Assembly: GCF_018760785.1 (NCBI RefSeq)
Contig: NZ_JAHHZO010000019.1
Span: forward strand, 19,041 to 83,040
Direction of reading: 5' to 3'
Source of the DNA: Rhizobium sp. CSW-27
GTDB lineage: Bacteria; Pseudomonadota; Alphaproteobacteria; Rhizobiales; Rhizobiaceae
DNA length: 64,000 nucleotides
Shown here: positions 35,578-44,445 of the stretch, one piece after another
How positions within the stretch are numbered: position 1 is the stretch's first letter
Layout: every line of letters begins with the position of its first letter
Notes under the pieces: generated by a model
Seen by the model: only the letters and a program-made list of their open reading frames with translations
The model's database searches: none
Told to the model about the DNA's origin: nothing
Made by a program: the position numbers and the translations under genes

Positions 35578-36354
35578 ATGCCATTCTCCGATTACAAGAC
35601 AGCCTTGGTGACGGGAGCATCCTCCGGCATCGGCGCTGCCATCGTCGAGCGCTTCCGTCGCGAGAATATCGAAGTTCACGCCATTGCCCGAAGCGGCGAT
35701 GCACTCAAGGCTCTTGCCGAACGGACCGGGTGCATCGCGCACGTCATCGATGTAACGGATCGGGCCGCAATCGCTGACCTCGCATCCAGGGTTCCGTTCG
35801 ACATCCTCGTCAACAATGCCGGGGTGGATCGGCCCAAGAAATTCCTGGACGCCGATGAAGGTGACATTGACCTGCTTGTCGACGTCAACTTGCGCGCGGT
35901 TCTTCACATCTGCCGGCTGATCGTTCCGGGAATGGTTGCCCGCGACCGCGGTCATGTCATCAACATCTCTTCGATTGCCGGCAATTACAATTTCGGTGGC
36001 AATTCGACCTATCATGCCGTCAAGGCGGGCGTGGCCATGCTGTCGAACCAGTTGCGGCTGGATGCCTTCGGCAAGCGTGTCCGCGTCACGGAAGTCTGCC
36101 CGGGTCGCGTGGCGACAGATATCTTCAACCACGTGCATGGCAATGACCCGAGCATTCGCGAACGCTTCATCGACGGTTTCGAACTCCCTGAGGCCGCCGA
36201 CATTGCAGACGCGATCGCTTTTGCCATTGCTGCGCCTGTGGCCGTCAATATCGGTCACATGGAGATCACGCCGACACTCCAGGTGATGGGTGGGCTTCAG
36301 ACGGCACGGCCCCAGCCGCGTCAGGCCGACGAACCCGGGGAGCCGAAGCGGTGA
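35578..36354 (+). CDS. Short-chain dehydrogenase (YdfG-like)
   Basis: 258-residue SDR. NAD(P) motif TGASSGIGAAIV at 12-23, NNAG near 81, catalytic Ser in NISSIAG and Y145-xxx-K149. It resembles the YdfG type that oxidises 3-hydroxy acids such as serine or allo-threonine. AGGGGA lies 5 bases upstream. It heads an operon with an amino-acid importer, overlapping the first permease by ATGA, so it may act on the imported hydroxy amino acid (inference). Confidence 0.88.
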   Translation: MPFSDYKTALVTGASSGIGAAIVERFRRENIEVHAIARSGDALKALAERTGCIAHVIDVTDRAAIADLASRVPFDILVNNAGVDRPKKFLDADEGDIDLLVDVNLRAVLHICRLIVPGMVARDRGHVINISSIAGNYNFGGNSTYHAVKAGVAMLSNQLRLDAFGKRVRVTEVCPGRVATDIFNHVHGNDPSIRERFIDGFELPEAADIADAIAFAIAAPVAVNIGHMEITPTLQVMGGLQTARPQPRQADEPGEPKR

Positions 36355-37058
36355 GTGGATTCGACCTTTCGGCCATTCTCAAGGATCCGGCCTCTGTCGC
36401 CATGCTGCTGCATGGCGTCGAGATGACTTTCGTCATCTTTGCCGGGTCGTGGCTTTTGGCGATGGTCCTCGCGCTCACGCTTCTGTCCATCCGCTTTTCG
36501 CCGTTTCGCTTCGGCGAGTACGTTGTCGCCGCATACGTGTCCTATCATCGCAACGTGCCGACACTGGTTCAGCTGATGCTCTGGTATTTCGGCATTTTCA
36601 CTTTGATGCCGAACGGATTGACCTCCTGGCTTTCCGCCCACAACGCCGAAACGATCTTCGCCATCATCGGTCTCGGGCTTTGCCAGGCGGCCTATTTCAG
36701 CGAAGACCTGCGCTCCGGGCTGCGCTCCGTTAGTCCCGGGCAGATGGAAGCGGCCAAGGCTCTCGGTCACGGCTATCTGTCGGCGATGCGCTTCGTCATC
36801 TTGCCGCAGGGTGTTCGCAATGCGCTGCCGCCGCTCATCAATCACAGCGTATCGCTCTTCAAGAACAGCAGCCTGGCCATCATCATCGGCGCACCGGAAC
36901 TGACTCACGCGGTCAAGGAAATTGAAAACCTTAGCTTCCGGACCTTCGAGATCTATCTGATCGGCACGGTGCTCTATCTGTTCTTTTCTCTGCTGATCAT
37001 GGGTGCCGGTGCCTATCTGTCATTGCGTGCAGACCCGGTTCGGAGGGCGCGCGCATGA
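36351..37058 (+). CDS. Polar amino acid ABC permease 1
   Basis: 235-residue HisMQ/GlnP-type inner-membrane permease with about five helices. The signature QAAYFSEDLRSGLRSVSPGQMEAAKALGHG and the following FVILPQGVRNALPPLINH match the loop that docks the ATPase. Overlaps both neighbours by four bases. Confidence 0.92.
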   Translation: MSGFDLSAILKDPASVAMLLHGVEMTFVIFAGSWLLAMVLALTLLSIRFSPFRFGEYVVAAYVSYHRNVPTLVQLMLWYFGIFTLMPNGLTSWLSAHNAETIFAIIGLGLCQAAYFSEDLRSGLRSVSPGQMEAAKALGHGYLSAMRFVILPQGVRNALPPLINHSVSLFKNSSLAIIIGAPELTHAVKEIENLSFRTFEIYLIGTVLYLFFSLLIMGAGAYLSLRADPVRRARA

Positions 37059-37810
37059 TCACGGACATCATCACCATCATCAAGGATTACTGGCTGCTGC
37101 TGTTGATAGGCCAATATCCGAACGGTCCACTGGGCGGACTGGCCAATACGCTGATCCTCTCGGCGCTCAGTATCGCACTTGCCTTTCCAATCAGCATCCT
37201 GTTTGCCCTAGCGCGCCTGTCGAAATGGCGTGCGTTGCGGTGGCCCGTCACGGCGCTCGTCTACATCACGCGCGGCGTGCCGCTGCTGATGCTGGTTCTG
37301 TGGAGCTATTTCCTGGTTCCGCTTTTGACCGGGGCGGATGTGCCGAGCTTTGTCACGATGCTGACGACGCTGGTCTTCTACCAGGGAGCATTTCTCAGCG
37401 AGGTCGTTCGCGGCGGCATTGTCGCCCTCGGTCATGGGCAGATGGAAGCAGCCAAGGCGCTGGGACACAGCTATCTGGGCGCGATGCGGTTCATCATACT
37501 GCCGCAAGCACTCTACAACATGATCCCGAGCATCATCTCGACCTTCGTGTCCACGATTAAAGACACGACGATCGGCTATGTCATCAATGTGCCGGACCTC
37601 ACCTTCGCGGCCAGCCAGGTCAACAACCAGCTTCTGACACAGCCCTTCCAGGTCTTCCTGATCCTGGCGATCGTCTACTACGCCATCTGCTGGAGCCTGA
37701 CCAAGGTGGCCAATGCCATTGAGCAACGGATTACCCGCCGGCGCGCCGGACCATCCCGTACGGTCGTTGCACCTCTGGCGCCATCCAAAATCCTATCGGA
37801 GCAGCCATGA
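37055..37810 (+). CDS. Polar amino acid ABC permease 2
   Basis: 251-residue HisMQ-type permease. GGIVALGHGQMEAAKALGHS followed by RFIILPQALYNMIPSII is the docking motif. Heterodimer partner of permease 1. A basic tail (QRITRRRAG) lies in the cytoplasm. ATGA overlaps on both sides. Confidence 0.92.
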   Translation: MITDIITIIKDYWLLLLIGQYPNGPLGGLANTLILSALSIALAFPISILFALARLSKWRALRWPVTALVYITRGVPLLMLVLWSYFLVPLLTGADVPSFVTMLTTLVFYQGAFLSEVVRGGIVALGHGQMEAAKALGHSYLGAMRFIILPQALYNMIPSIISTFVSTIKDTTIGYVINVPDLTFAASQVNNQLLTQPFQVFLILAIVYYAICWSLTKVANAIEQRITRRRAGPSRTVVAPLAPSKILSEQP

Positions 37811-38574
37811 CCATGTCCGCATCCACTCCGCAACAGGCCCCGGCGATCCGCCTGTCCAACGTCCACAAGAGCTATGGCGATCATCCGGTTCTGAAAAACA
37901 TCAATGCCTCTGTCGCGCGCGGCGAGGTGGTGGTGATCTGCGGCCCGTCCGGTTCGGGCAAGTCGACATTGATCCGCACCATCAACCGTCTGGAAGAGAT
38001 CAACAGTGGTTCGATCGTCTTCGACGGTCAGGATATTCACGCGACGATGCCGGCGAAGAAACTCAATCTTTTGCGCAGCAGCATCGGCTTCGTTTTCCAG
38101 AACTTCAACCTCTTCCCGCATCTGTCGGTGGTCGAGAACGTGTCGATGTCGCCGATCCGCGTGAAGGGCGTTGCACCGGATGTGGCCTATGACAAGGCGC
38201 TGAAACTGCTTGATCGCGTGGGCCTGGCGGAAAAGGCAAACGCCTATCCCGGACAGCTCTCCGGCGGACAGCAGCAGCGTGTGGCCATCGCCCGCGCGCT
38301 CGCCATGGAGCCGCCGGTCATGCTGTTCGATGAGCCGACCAGCGCGCTGGATCCCGAAATGGTCGGGGAGGTCCTGTCGGTGATGAAAAGCCTCGCGGCT
38401 GAAGGCATGACCATGTTGTGCGTCACGCATGAAATGGGGTTTGCCCGCGACGTTGCCGACCGCATCTGGTTCATCAATGCGGGCGAAATCCTTGAGACGG
38501 CTCCGCCGGAAGAGTTCTTCAAGACCCCCCGCCATCCCCGTGCGCAGCGGTTCCTCGCTGATCTGCGCCACTGA
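37807..38574 (+). CDS. Polar amino acid ABC ATPase (GlnQ-type)
   Basis: 255 residues: Walker A GPSGSGKST, Q-loop FVFQNFNLFPHLSVVENV, signature LSGGQQQRVAIARALAMEP, Walker B VMLFDEPTSALDPEMVGEV and the switch THEMGFARDVADR. This is the standard GlnQ/HisP sequence pattern and identifies the whole importer as one for polar amino acids. Confidence 0.95.
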   Translation: MTMSASTPQQAPAIRLSNVHKSYGDHPVLKNINASVARGEVVVICGPSGSGKSTLIRTINRLEEINSGSIVFDGQDIHATMPAKKLNLLRSSIGFVFQNFNLFPHLSVVENVSMSPIRVKGVAPDVAYDKALKLLDRVGLAEKANAYPGQLSGGQQQRVAIARALAMEPPVMLFDEPTSALDPEMVGEVLSVMKSLAAEGMTMLCVTHEMGFARDVADRIWFINAGEILETAPPEEFFKTPRHPRAQRFLADLRH

Positions 38575-38606
38575 TATCCAAAACCAAAAAACAAAGGAGA
38601 GCAGCA

Positions 38607-39443
38607 ATGAACTGGAAATGCATCACTCTGGCGGCGGCACTTGCCGGTACCGCAGCCATCTCGTCCGCCAAGGCGGATCAACTCGACACGATCATGTCGT
38701 CGAAGACGCTGCGTTGTGCAACGTTTGCCGACGTGCCTCCCTTCGCATCGCCCGATCCGAAGACCCGTGAAATGGTCGGCTTCGACGTCGATCTGTGCAA
38801 CGCCATCGGCAAGGCGCTTGGTGTAAAGGCGGAAATCAAGCCCGTGTCCGTCGAGGCCCGCGTACCCGAGGTCAAGCTTGGTCGTGTCGACATCACGGTG
38901 GCGAACCTCGCCTACACGCTGAGCCGCGCCGAGCAGATCCAGTTCAGCGATCCCTATTATCTCGCCAAGGAAATGCTCATCGTCCCGGCTGATGATCCGG
39001 GCCAGAAGAAGGCTGATTTCGAGGGCCAGCGGCTGGCGTCGACCAAGGGCTCGACGTCGGAAATGTCGATCAAGCTCAACAAGTCCGATCCCTTGACCTT
39101 CCAGGATACCGCGTCCGCCTATCTCGCCGCCCAGCAGGGCAAGGCGCGCGGCATGGTTGCCAACACGATGACCACGACCAAGCTGGTCATGGAATCGAAG
39201 ACCAAGGGCAAGGAAATGCGGATGATCCCTGAGCCGATGCTCTATCAGCCGATCGGCATCGGCATGGCCAAGGATAACCCGGCGCTCACGGCCAAGATCA
39301 ACGAGGTTCTGCGCAAGCTCGATACCTCCGGTGAACTCAACCAGATCTGGGACAAGTGGCTTGGCCCGAACACCGATTACAAGATGACGCGCACCGACAA
39401 GGTGGTGCCGCTTGCCGAACTGAAATTCGACCCCATCCCGTAA
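38607..39443 (+). CDS. Amino acid-binding periplasmic protein
   Basis: 278-residue SBP_bac_3 protein. Signal peptide MNWKCITLAAALAGTAAISSAKA; mature core has VGFDVDLCNAIGKALG, IKPVSVEARVPEVKLGRVD, and SRAEQIQFSDPYY. The ribosome site AAGGAGAG is strong and separate from the ATPase gene, as expected for the most abundant component. The specificity cannot be read; operon mates suggest a 3-hydroxy or cyclic amino acid. Confidence 0.92.
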   Translation: MNWKCITLAAALAGTAAISSAKADQLDTIMSSKTLRCATFADVPPFASPDPKTREMVGFDVDLCNAIGKALGVKAEIKPVSVEARVPEVKLGRVDITVANLAYTLSRAEQIQFSDPYYLAKEMLIVPADDPGQKKADFEGQRLASTKGSTSEMSIKLNKSDPLTFQDTASAYLAAQQGKARGMVANTMTTTKLVMESKTKGKEMRMIPEPMLYQPIGIGMAKDNPALTAKINEVLRKLDTSGELNQIWDKWLGPNTDYKMTRTDKVVPLAELKFDPIP

Positions 39444-39541
39444 GCCGGACGGCCGGGACCCAACTCAACTGAAAAAATGACGATGCTCATGGCGGTGGAG
39501 ATGGTTCTGCCGCCACGGGTATCTGTGCGAGGAAAATCCAA

Positions 39542-40216
39542 GTGATTCACATCAAAGACATCGCAGAACGCCCGTCCAAGACCGATATCGAGGCGCTTGC
39601 AAAGTTCTCTCCGGCAACGATCCATGAAGCCCAGGGCCGCCGCGGCGCATTGTCGTCGCGATTGAAGCCGGTGGATTATCGCATGAAGCTGTGCGGTCCG
39701 GCTTTCACGGTCAAATCCTCGCCGCGGGACAACATCATGCTGCAGCTTGCCATCAACTATGCCAAGCCGGGCGATATCATCGTGGTTTCGGCCGGAGAGT
39801 ATGAAGATGCCGGGTCTTTCGGGGACGTGCTGGCCAATGCATGCCTTGCAAAGGGTATCGGTGGTCTTGTGACCGATACCGGCGTGCGCGATACGCTGCA
39901 GCTTCGCGAACTCGGCTTGCCGGTCTTCTCGCTCAGCACCTGCATCAAGGGCACTGTCAAGGAGACTCTCGGCACGACCAACGATTCCATTATTGTCGGC
40001 GGCGAGATCATCCATCCGGGCGATGTCATCGTTGGCGATGCAGATGGTCTGGTCGTGGTTCGCCGCAACGAAGTGGCGGAAGTGGCGAAGCTTTCGCAGG
40101 CCCGCGAGGATGCTGAAGCAGGCTATATCGCTGCCTACAAGGCCGGAAAGTCTGTGGTGGAAGTCTCCAGCCTGGAAGCCGTGCTGAAGGCAAAAGGCCT
40201 TGTCGTCGATATCTGA
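39542..40216 (+). CDS. RraA-family aldolase-like protein
   Basis: 224 residues from a GTG at 39542. RraA/HMG-CoA-aldolase fold: TIHEAQGRRGAL near residue 25, PGDIIVVSAGEYEDAGSFGDVLANACLAKG and the Arg-Asp pair in TDTGVRDTLQL. Members cleave 4-hydroxy-4-methyl- or 4-carboxy-4-hydroxy-2-oxo acids to pyruvate plus a second oxo acid. A second family member, the GalC candidate, is at 62133. It lies in the amino-acid operon between the binding protein and an SDR pseudogene, suggesting terminal cleavage in that catabolic route. Confidence 0.82.
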   Translation: MIHIKDIAERPSKTDIEALAKFSPATIHEAQGRRGALSSRLKPVDYRMKLCGPAFTVKSSPRDNIMLQLAINYAKPGDIIVVSAGEYEDAGSFGDVLANACLAKGIGGLVTDTGVRDTLQLRELGLPVFSLSTCIKGTVKETLGTTNDSIIVGGEIIHPGDVIVGDADGLVVVRRNEVAEVAKLSQAREDAEAGYIAAYKAGKSVVEVSSLEAVLKAKGLVVDI

Positions 40217-40271
40217 TCGGCGGCCACACCAATCGACCACATGGCATTTTTCATATCGTAAGGAGGTTTGA

Positions 40272-40966
40272 ATGACCTTCCCCCTTTTCGACCTTTCCGG
40301 GCAACGTGCCCTTGTGACCGGTTCCTCGCAGGGCATCGGCTTTGCGCTGGCAAAAGGCTTGGCCGAACATGGCACCCGGTCGCGGTCAGCAATTTCGACG
40401 TGACGGACGGTGAGGCGGTCAAGACCGGCGTGGAGGCTATCGAGCGCGATCTCGGCCCGATCGACATCCTGAGCAACAATGCCGGCATGCAGTTCCGCAC
40501 GCCGCTCGAAGATTTTCCCACCGAACGCTGGGAGCAGCTGCTGAAGACGAATATTTCAAGCGTGTTCTATGTCGGGCAGGCTGTGGCGCGGCACATGATC
40601 GGACGCGGGCGAGGCAAGATCGTCAACATCGCATCCGTGCAGAGCGAACTCGCCCGTCCCGGCATTGCGCCCTACACAGCAACCAAGGGTGCGGTGAAGA
40701 ACCTCACACGCGGTATGTCCACGGATTGGGCCAAGCACGGCCTCCAGGTCAATGCGCTGGCGCCGGGTTATTTCACGACACCGCTCAACCAGGCGCTGGT
40801 CGATAGCACGGAATTCTCGTCATGGCTTGAAAAGCGGACGCCGGCTGGCCGCTGGGGCAATGTCGATGAACTGGTCGGCGCTGCCGTCTTCCTTTCGAGC
40901 AAGGCTTCCTCCTTCGTGAACGGACACACTCTTTATGTCGACGGCGGCATCACCATCAGTCTCTAG
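40272..40966 (+). pseudogene. Short-chain dehydrogenase (gluconate 5-dehydrogenase-like), deletion-damaged
   Basis: A strong AGGAGG and ATG at 40272 begin MTFPLFDLSGQRALVTGSSQ with the GIGFALAKGLAEHG that should continue into the NAD-binding fold. About codon 34 the sequence jumps, and this frame stops at TGA 40401-40403. The rest of the enzyme continues in another frame from about HPVAVSNFDVTDGE to the normal GGITISL end, including NNAG and YTATKG. Roughly 25 residues covering the second strand of the Rossmann fold are missing, a deletion not divisible by three. The frame opening at TTG 40268 is an artefact of the shift. Last gene of the amino-acid operon. Confidence 0.88.
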
Positions 40967-41095
40967 AGCATCGGACGCTTAAACGGGCGCATATCCCGCC
41001 TCTTTGAAGAAGTTCCAGCACTCTTGTTGGGAGAAGAGGCTGCAGATGTCGCCGATGGCGCGCCAGAGAGCATCGAAGGTTCTGGCCTTTGCTGG
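40967..41095 (-). mobile_element. IS630-family 3' remnant
   Basis: The minus strand encodes ARTFDALWRAIGDICSLF and QQECWNFFKEAGYAPV then stop, the C-terminus of an IS630 transposase. It starts right after the stop TAG of the SDR pseudogene (TA is the IS630 target) and ends where the 1.3-kb duplication begins, so most of the element is gone. Confidence 0.75.
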
Positions 41096-41186
41096 CATAG
41101 AAATGCCAGCGTCAAGCCGTGTTGTAGAAGTTTCTGGCAAAGCTTCGATCCGATATCGATGACGATTGGTCCGTCGCGAGTGTCAT
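41096..41186 (-). pseudogene. PepSY 5' stub
   Basis: Copy of the first 30 codons of the PepSY gene at 2391, opening MTLATDQSSS and reaching SFARNFYNTA. Codon 25 is TGA instead of TGG, and homology ends at 41096 in the IS630 remnant, so no PepSY protein is made from this copy. Confidence 0.85.
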
Positions 41187-41228
41187 GGTTATCCCCCTCA
41201 AAGAACAGAGTGTCGAAAATGTCGGTGA

Positions 41229-41888
41229 TCAGGCTGCGCGCATTGCACCGGTCGCGAGCGCCTGAAGTGCTTGGCGGTCGCGAATGGTGATGAGTTCGGG
41301 CTGGGTAAACGCGATCAGGCGATCGCGTTTGAAGCGGCTAAGGCAGCGGCTGATCGTTTCGTGGGTCAGGCCAAGCCAGTCGGCCAGTTCGCTTCTGGAG
41401 AGATAGAGCAGGAAGCTGCCGCGCCCGCCATGCCCCTGGCGGGAGAACTGGTCGGCCAGATCAAGCAGCGCCGAGGCAACCCGCTCAGTCGCCGTCTTGC
41501 GGCCCAGCAGCAGGCTGTGCGCCTGCGCGCGGATGAGCATGCGTCTGGTGGCATCGGTGATCGCCTTGCGGTTTTGAAATGGATCGATGAATTCGATCCT
41601 CACCGGGCAGACGGCAATCGCCCGGCATTCGCCAAGGTCGACGCACTCGCCACTGACGACCCATCCGGGGCCGAAGACATCCAGAATCTGCCGACGGTTG
41701 TCGCTCAGTTCCCGAAAGAGTGCTACGCATCCCTGCCGAAGGCGGAAGGTGAGCGGGGCGCCGGAACGCGCCAGCGGAATCCCGGTCCTTGCGGAGATGC
41801 TGCGCTGATGCGTCCATGGGGCATCGAGACACGGTTTGAGGGCGTGCAGGGATGAAACGTCGTCATCCCTCGAAAGCGAGTTCAACAT
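41229..41888 (-). CDS. Crp/Fnr-family transcriptional regulator, copy 2
   Basis: 219 residues, the same length as the copy at 2433 and nearly identical; differences include the last residues (TGAMRAA against AAGAIPAT) and a few conservative changes such as KRDRL for KRERL. The recognition helix LADWLGLTHETISRCLSRF is preserved. With no PepSY or binding-protein gene behind it, it may act in trans on the operon at the left end or be redundant. Confidence 0.88.
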   Translation of the reverse strand: MLNSLSRDDDVSSLHALKPCLDAPWTHQRSISARTGIPLARSGAPLTFRLRQGCVALFRELSDNRRQILDVFGPGWVVSGECVDLGECRAIAVCPVRIEFIDPFQNRKAITDATRRMLIRAQAHSLLLGRKTATERVASALLDLADQFSRQGHGGRGSFLLYLSRSELADWLGLTHETISRCLSRFKRDRLIAFTQPELITIRDRQALQALATGAMRAA

Positions 41889-41981
41889 GCGCGAATTCCA
41901 GCCATGTGCCGGAACAGCGCGGTCACGCCCCGTTCATAGGCACAGATTGTTGAAGACGGCCGCTCGAAAAGCGGACTCGGT

Positions 41982-42383
41982 TCAGGCAATCAGGCCAAAG
42001 GGAGGCGCGCGTGGTGAGGTGTTGGGAGGGAAAAGCTGCCGGTAGAAAGCTTCGTCACGCACCGGGACGTAGCGATCCGCCTTGAGGGAAACCGTTACGC
42101 CGCCAACCGCCGGTGGCTCAGGCAACAGGATCGCGGAGGCGAGCCGGCAGGCTTCGCAACCGTTACCAAAATCATGGCTATGGTTTTTGCTGTCTCCGTC
42201 TTCAGACGGCAAACACAGCACCGGCAAAGTTCCATCCGGCAGAGTGTAGGCGGCGATTTCTGCCGGTGTCAGTGTAGGAGCAGACAAGACAGGCGGTTTG
42301 TGGGAGAGCCCGACAAACAGCAGAGCAAGCGCGCACAAAATGCGCGTCAAAACTTCCGCATACTCCCCGCTTCGCTTCATCAC
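41982..42383 (-). CDS. Small secreted DUF2946-like protein, copy 2
   Basis: 133 residues with the same export signal and the LCLPSEDG and HSHDFGNGCEACRLA pattern as the copy at 3186. Substitutions cluster outside the Cys/His residues (for example YAEVLTRIL against QAGVLTRIV). The reading frame is intact, so selection on both copies is plausible. Confidence 0.58.
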   Translation of the reverse strand: MMKRSGEYAEVLTRILCALALLFVGLSHKPPVLSAPTLTPAEIAAYTLPDGTLPVLCLPSEDGDSKNHSHDFGNGCEACRLASAILLPEPPAVGGVTVSLKADRYVPVRDEAFYRQLFPPNTSPRAPPFGLIA

Positions 42384-42471
42384 GTCCCCTCGATTGGCAA
42401 ATCATAGCCCTTGTTGTTGCCACGAGCAATGCGACACCTGCGCCCAGCGAGCGGCATGCGTCAACCTGGAT

Positions 42472-43377
42472 TCAATTGGAAACGGTATTCTTCAGCTCCG
42501 CTTTGAGCCGATCCAGACTTTTGTAGAGCGCTGTCTTGTTGGCAACATTCTCATTAGCCGGGTCCTCGCCTAGCCTCATATATCCGTGATCAGCGCCCTC
42601 GTAGATTTCGGGAAAGAACAACTTTTCGGCAGCGCGCATGGCTTCGATTGTAGTCGGCAGGCTATCCATGACTCTGAGGTCGTTTGTCGGATAGAATCCG
42701 TACACAGGGACATCCATGGCAGAAATGTCCATTGGCGGGTTATTGGCCCTGTTCGGCCCCTGATTGAAGACTGGCGGTCCCACATCATAGAAGGAAAATG
42801 CTGCCTTCAGTGCGGGATGATGATCGGCACTAACCGCATAGCGGAAAGCCGCTCCGCCGCCCCAGGAAAGTCCAACAACGGCTAGCTTGCCGTTGGATTG
42901 CGGCAGATTCAGTCCGTACCGGGCCCATGCATTTATCTGTGCTACGACATTCGCGTGAAGTTGTCCTGTCACAACTTCAGCGGTCTGCCTCGAGTTCGAA
43001 AAATCCTCAACGCCTCCGCCATTGGGGGCTAAACCGGAAACCATATCTGGCGTAATCGTCAGATAACCCATCTCCGATATCCGATCTGCCGTATTGCGCG
43101 TTGAATCAGTGAGCCCAAACACTTCATGCAGGACGATTACAATCGGTACAGGAGACTGAATTTCTTTGTTCGGGTAGCGCAGGAAGGCGCGAAGAGTACG
43201 ATCCTTTAGCTGCAGGGACACCCACTGACCGTCTCGCTGTGATCCGTTGAGCCTTGATGTCGCAAAACTCTGTTGCCTTTGCTGTGTCGCATAAGTGTCA
43301 GGTAGCGACTGCGAGGTTGCCTTCTGTGCAAACGCTGGCAAGGCAAAAAGTATTACCGGGATCAGAATTCGTTTCAT
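42472..43377 (-). CDS. Dienelactone-hydrolase-like protein 1, secreted
   Basis: 301-residue alpha/beta hydrolase with a signal peptide (MKRILIPVILFALPAFAQ). VIVLHEVFGLTDSTRNTADRI is the DLH oxyanion region, but the nucleophile elbow is GLSWGGG (Ser171) where classical dienelactone hydrolase has Cys. DHGYMR near the C-terminus holds the His. It acts outside the cytoplasm on an unknown ester or lactone. It lies 22 bases downstream of a LysR gene on the same strand. Confidence 0.82.
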   Translation of the reverse strand: MKRILIPVILFALPAFAQKATSQSLPDTYATQQRQQSFATSRLNGSQRDGQWVSLQLKDRTLRAFLRYPNKEIQSPVPIVIVLHEVFGLTDSTRNTADRISEMGYLTITPDMVSGLAPNGGGVEDFSNSRQTAEVVTGQLHANVVAQINAWARYGLNLPQSNGKLAVVGLSWGGGAAFRYAVSADHHPALKAAFSFYDVGPPVFNQGPNRANNPPMDISAMDVPVYGFYPTNDLRVMDSLPTTIEAMRAAEKLFFPEIYEGADHGYMRLGEDPANENVANKTALYKSLDRLKAELKNTVSN

Positions 43378-43399
43378 TTCGATCTCTTGGTTGGCTCAA

Positions 43400-44338
43400 T
43401 TAATGCGACTGCAGGTCTGTGCTAGAATGCCTGCAGCCTGTGCGTGGCGCTACCAGACCGGCCAGTCGCTCACGGATCCAGCTATGTGCTGGGTCTTGTT
43501 GCAAGCGTTCATGCCAGGCCAGTATTTTGGTGAAGCCCGAAACTTCGAATGGTGGCTCGCACACATATAGGTCCGTGCAGCCTTCCACGAGACGCTCTGG
43601 AAGGAGCGCCATGATGTCGGAGTAACGGACCAAATCGATCAGAACCATGAAACTAGGCACCGACACTACCACTCGCCTGCTGCGCCCCTGACGCGCGAGC
43701 GCTTCGTCGGTCGCTCCCCAAAACCTTGACCCATCATGTGACATGATGCCGTGCTCCAGAGTGCAGAGTCGATCTATATCAAGCTTTTCCTTGCTCGCGG
43801 GGTGGTCGTGACGTAGGACGCAGACATAGTTTTCATCGAAAAGCTTTCGGCTTCTCATGGTGTCCTGAGCCATCTCCGGCGTGATTAGTGCCAGATCAAC
43901 GATACCGCCTTCCATTTGATGGGAAAGTTGCGGAAGATCCACGGGTCGAACCGCGACCCGAATGCCAGGCGCTTCCGTCCTGAGTGCGGTCATCAAAGGT
44001 AGCAAGATGGCTTTTTGTGCATAATCGGTTGCGGCCATGGTAATGGTCATTGTAGCTCGGGCCGGATCGAACGTCTCCGCCACCAGAAGCTTCTGGATCT
44101 CGCCTAGTGCCATTCGAAGAGGGGTGGCCAGAGACTCCGCTCGTGGCGTGGGCAATATGCCCCGCTGGGTACGAATGAACAGCGGATCGTTCAAGGCGTC
44201 CCGCAGCCGCGTTAACATGCCGCTGACCGCCGGCTGCGTGAGCCCTAATTTGTCGGCCGCACGCGTCACGGATCTCGTTTCGAGAAGGGCATCAAGGGCC
44301 TTTAGAAGGTTCAGATCGAGTGATTTGATATCAGTCAC
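43400..44338 (-). CDS. LysR-family regulator
   Basis: 312 residues. The N-terminal DLNLLKALDALLETRSVTRA, ADKLGLTQPAVSGMLTRLRD and DPLFIRTQRGILPTPRAE give the NodD/LinR-like LysR helix-turn-helix, followed by a substrate-binding domain. Divergent from the SRPBCC/dehydrogenase pair and followed by the secreted hydrolase; probably controls both sides through the palindrome at 44343-44355. Confidence 0.9.
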   Translation of the reverse strand: MTDIKSLDLNLLKALDALLETRSVTRAADKLGLTQPAVSGMLTRLRDALNDPLFIRTQRGILPTPRAESLATPLRMALGEIQKLLVAETFDPARATMTITMAATDYAQKAILLPLMTALRTEAPGIRVAVRPVDLPQLSHQMEGGIVDLALITPEMAQDTMRSRKLFDENYVCVLRHDHPASKEKLDIDRLCTLEHGIMSHDGSRFWGATDEALARQGRSRRVVVSVPSFMVLIDLVRYSDIMALLPERLVEGCTDLYVCEPPFEVSGFTKILAWHERLQQDPAHSWIRERLAGLVAPRTGCRHSSTDLQSH

Positions 44339-44342
44339 GTCT

Positions 44343-44355
44343 ATATCTCAGATAT
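44343..44355. promoter_or_regulatory. Palindrome ATATCT-C-AGATAT, LysR operator candidate
   Basis: Perfect 6+1+6 palindrome 5 bases upstream of the LysR start in the divergent region to the SRPBCC gene; its location suits autoregulation. Confidence 0.4.
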
Positions 44356-44445
44356 CGAATTGCGATTTCTATTATAAATCATTTACTGGCATTCTCCCAG
44401 CATCAAAAGCCACAGACGGCCTTCAAAATTCAAAAGGAGAAGAAG

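Larger units (their letters stand above)
41096..42408. repeat. Large direct repeat, copy 2
   Basis: Second copy of 2301-3612 in the same orientation, carrying the PepSY stub, an intact Crp-like gene and an intact DUF2946-like gene. The left boundary abuts an IS630 remnant, the right boundary fades about 25 bases upstream of the DUF2946-like start. Confidence 0.9.

Noticed and set aside
33250..35777. Long antisense frames over the aminotransferase and LysR genes
   Set aside because: Shadow frames; the sense frames carry the PLP lysine motif and the LysR helix-turn-helix.
40268..40966. A complete 232-codon dehydrogenase starting at TTG 40268
   Set aside because: The first 35 codons read the real N-terminus in the wrong frame; the true ATG at 40272 with AGGAGG is in another frame, so this is a damaged gene.
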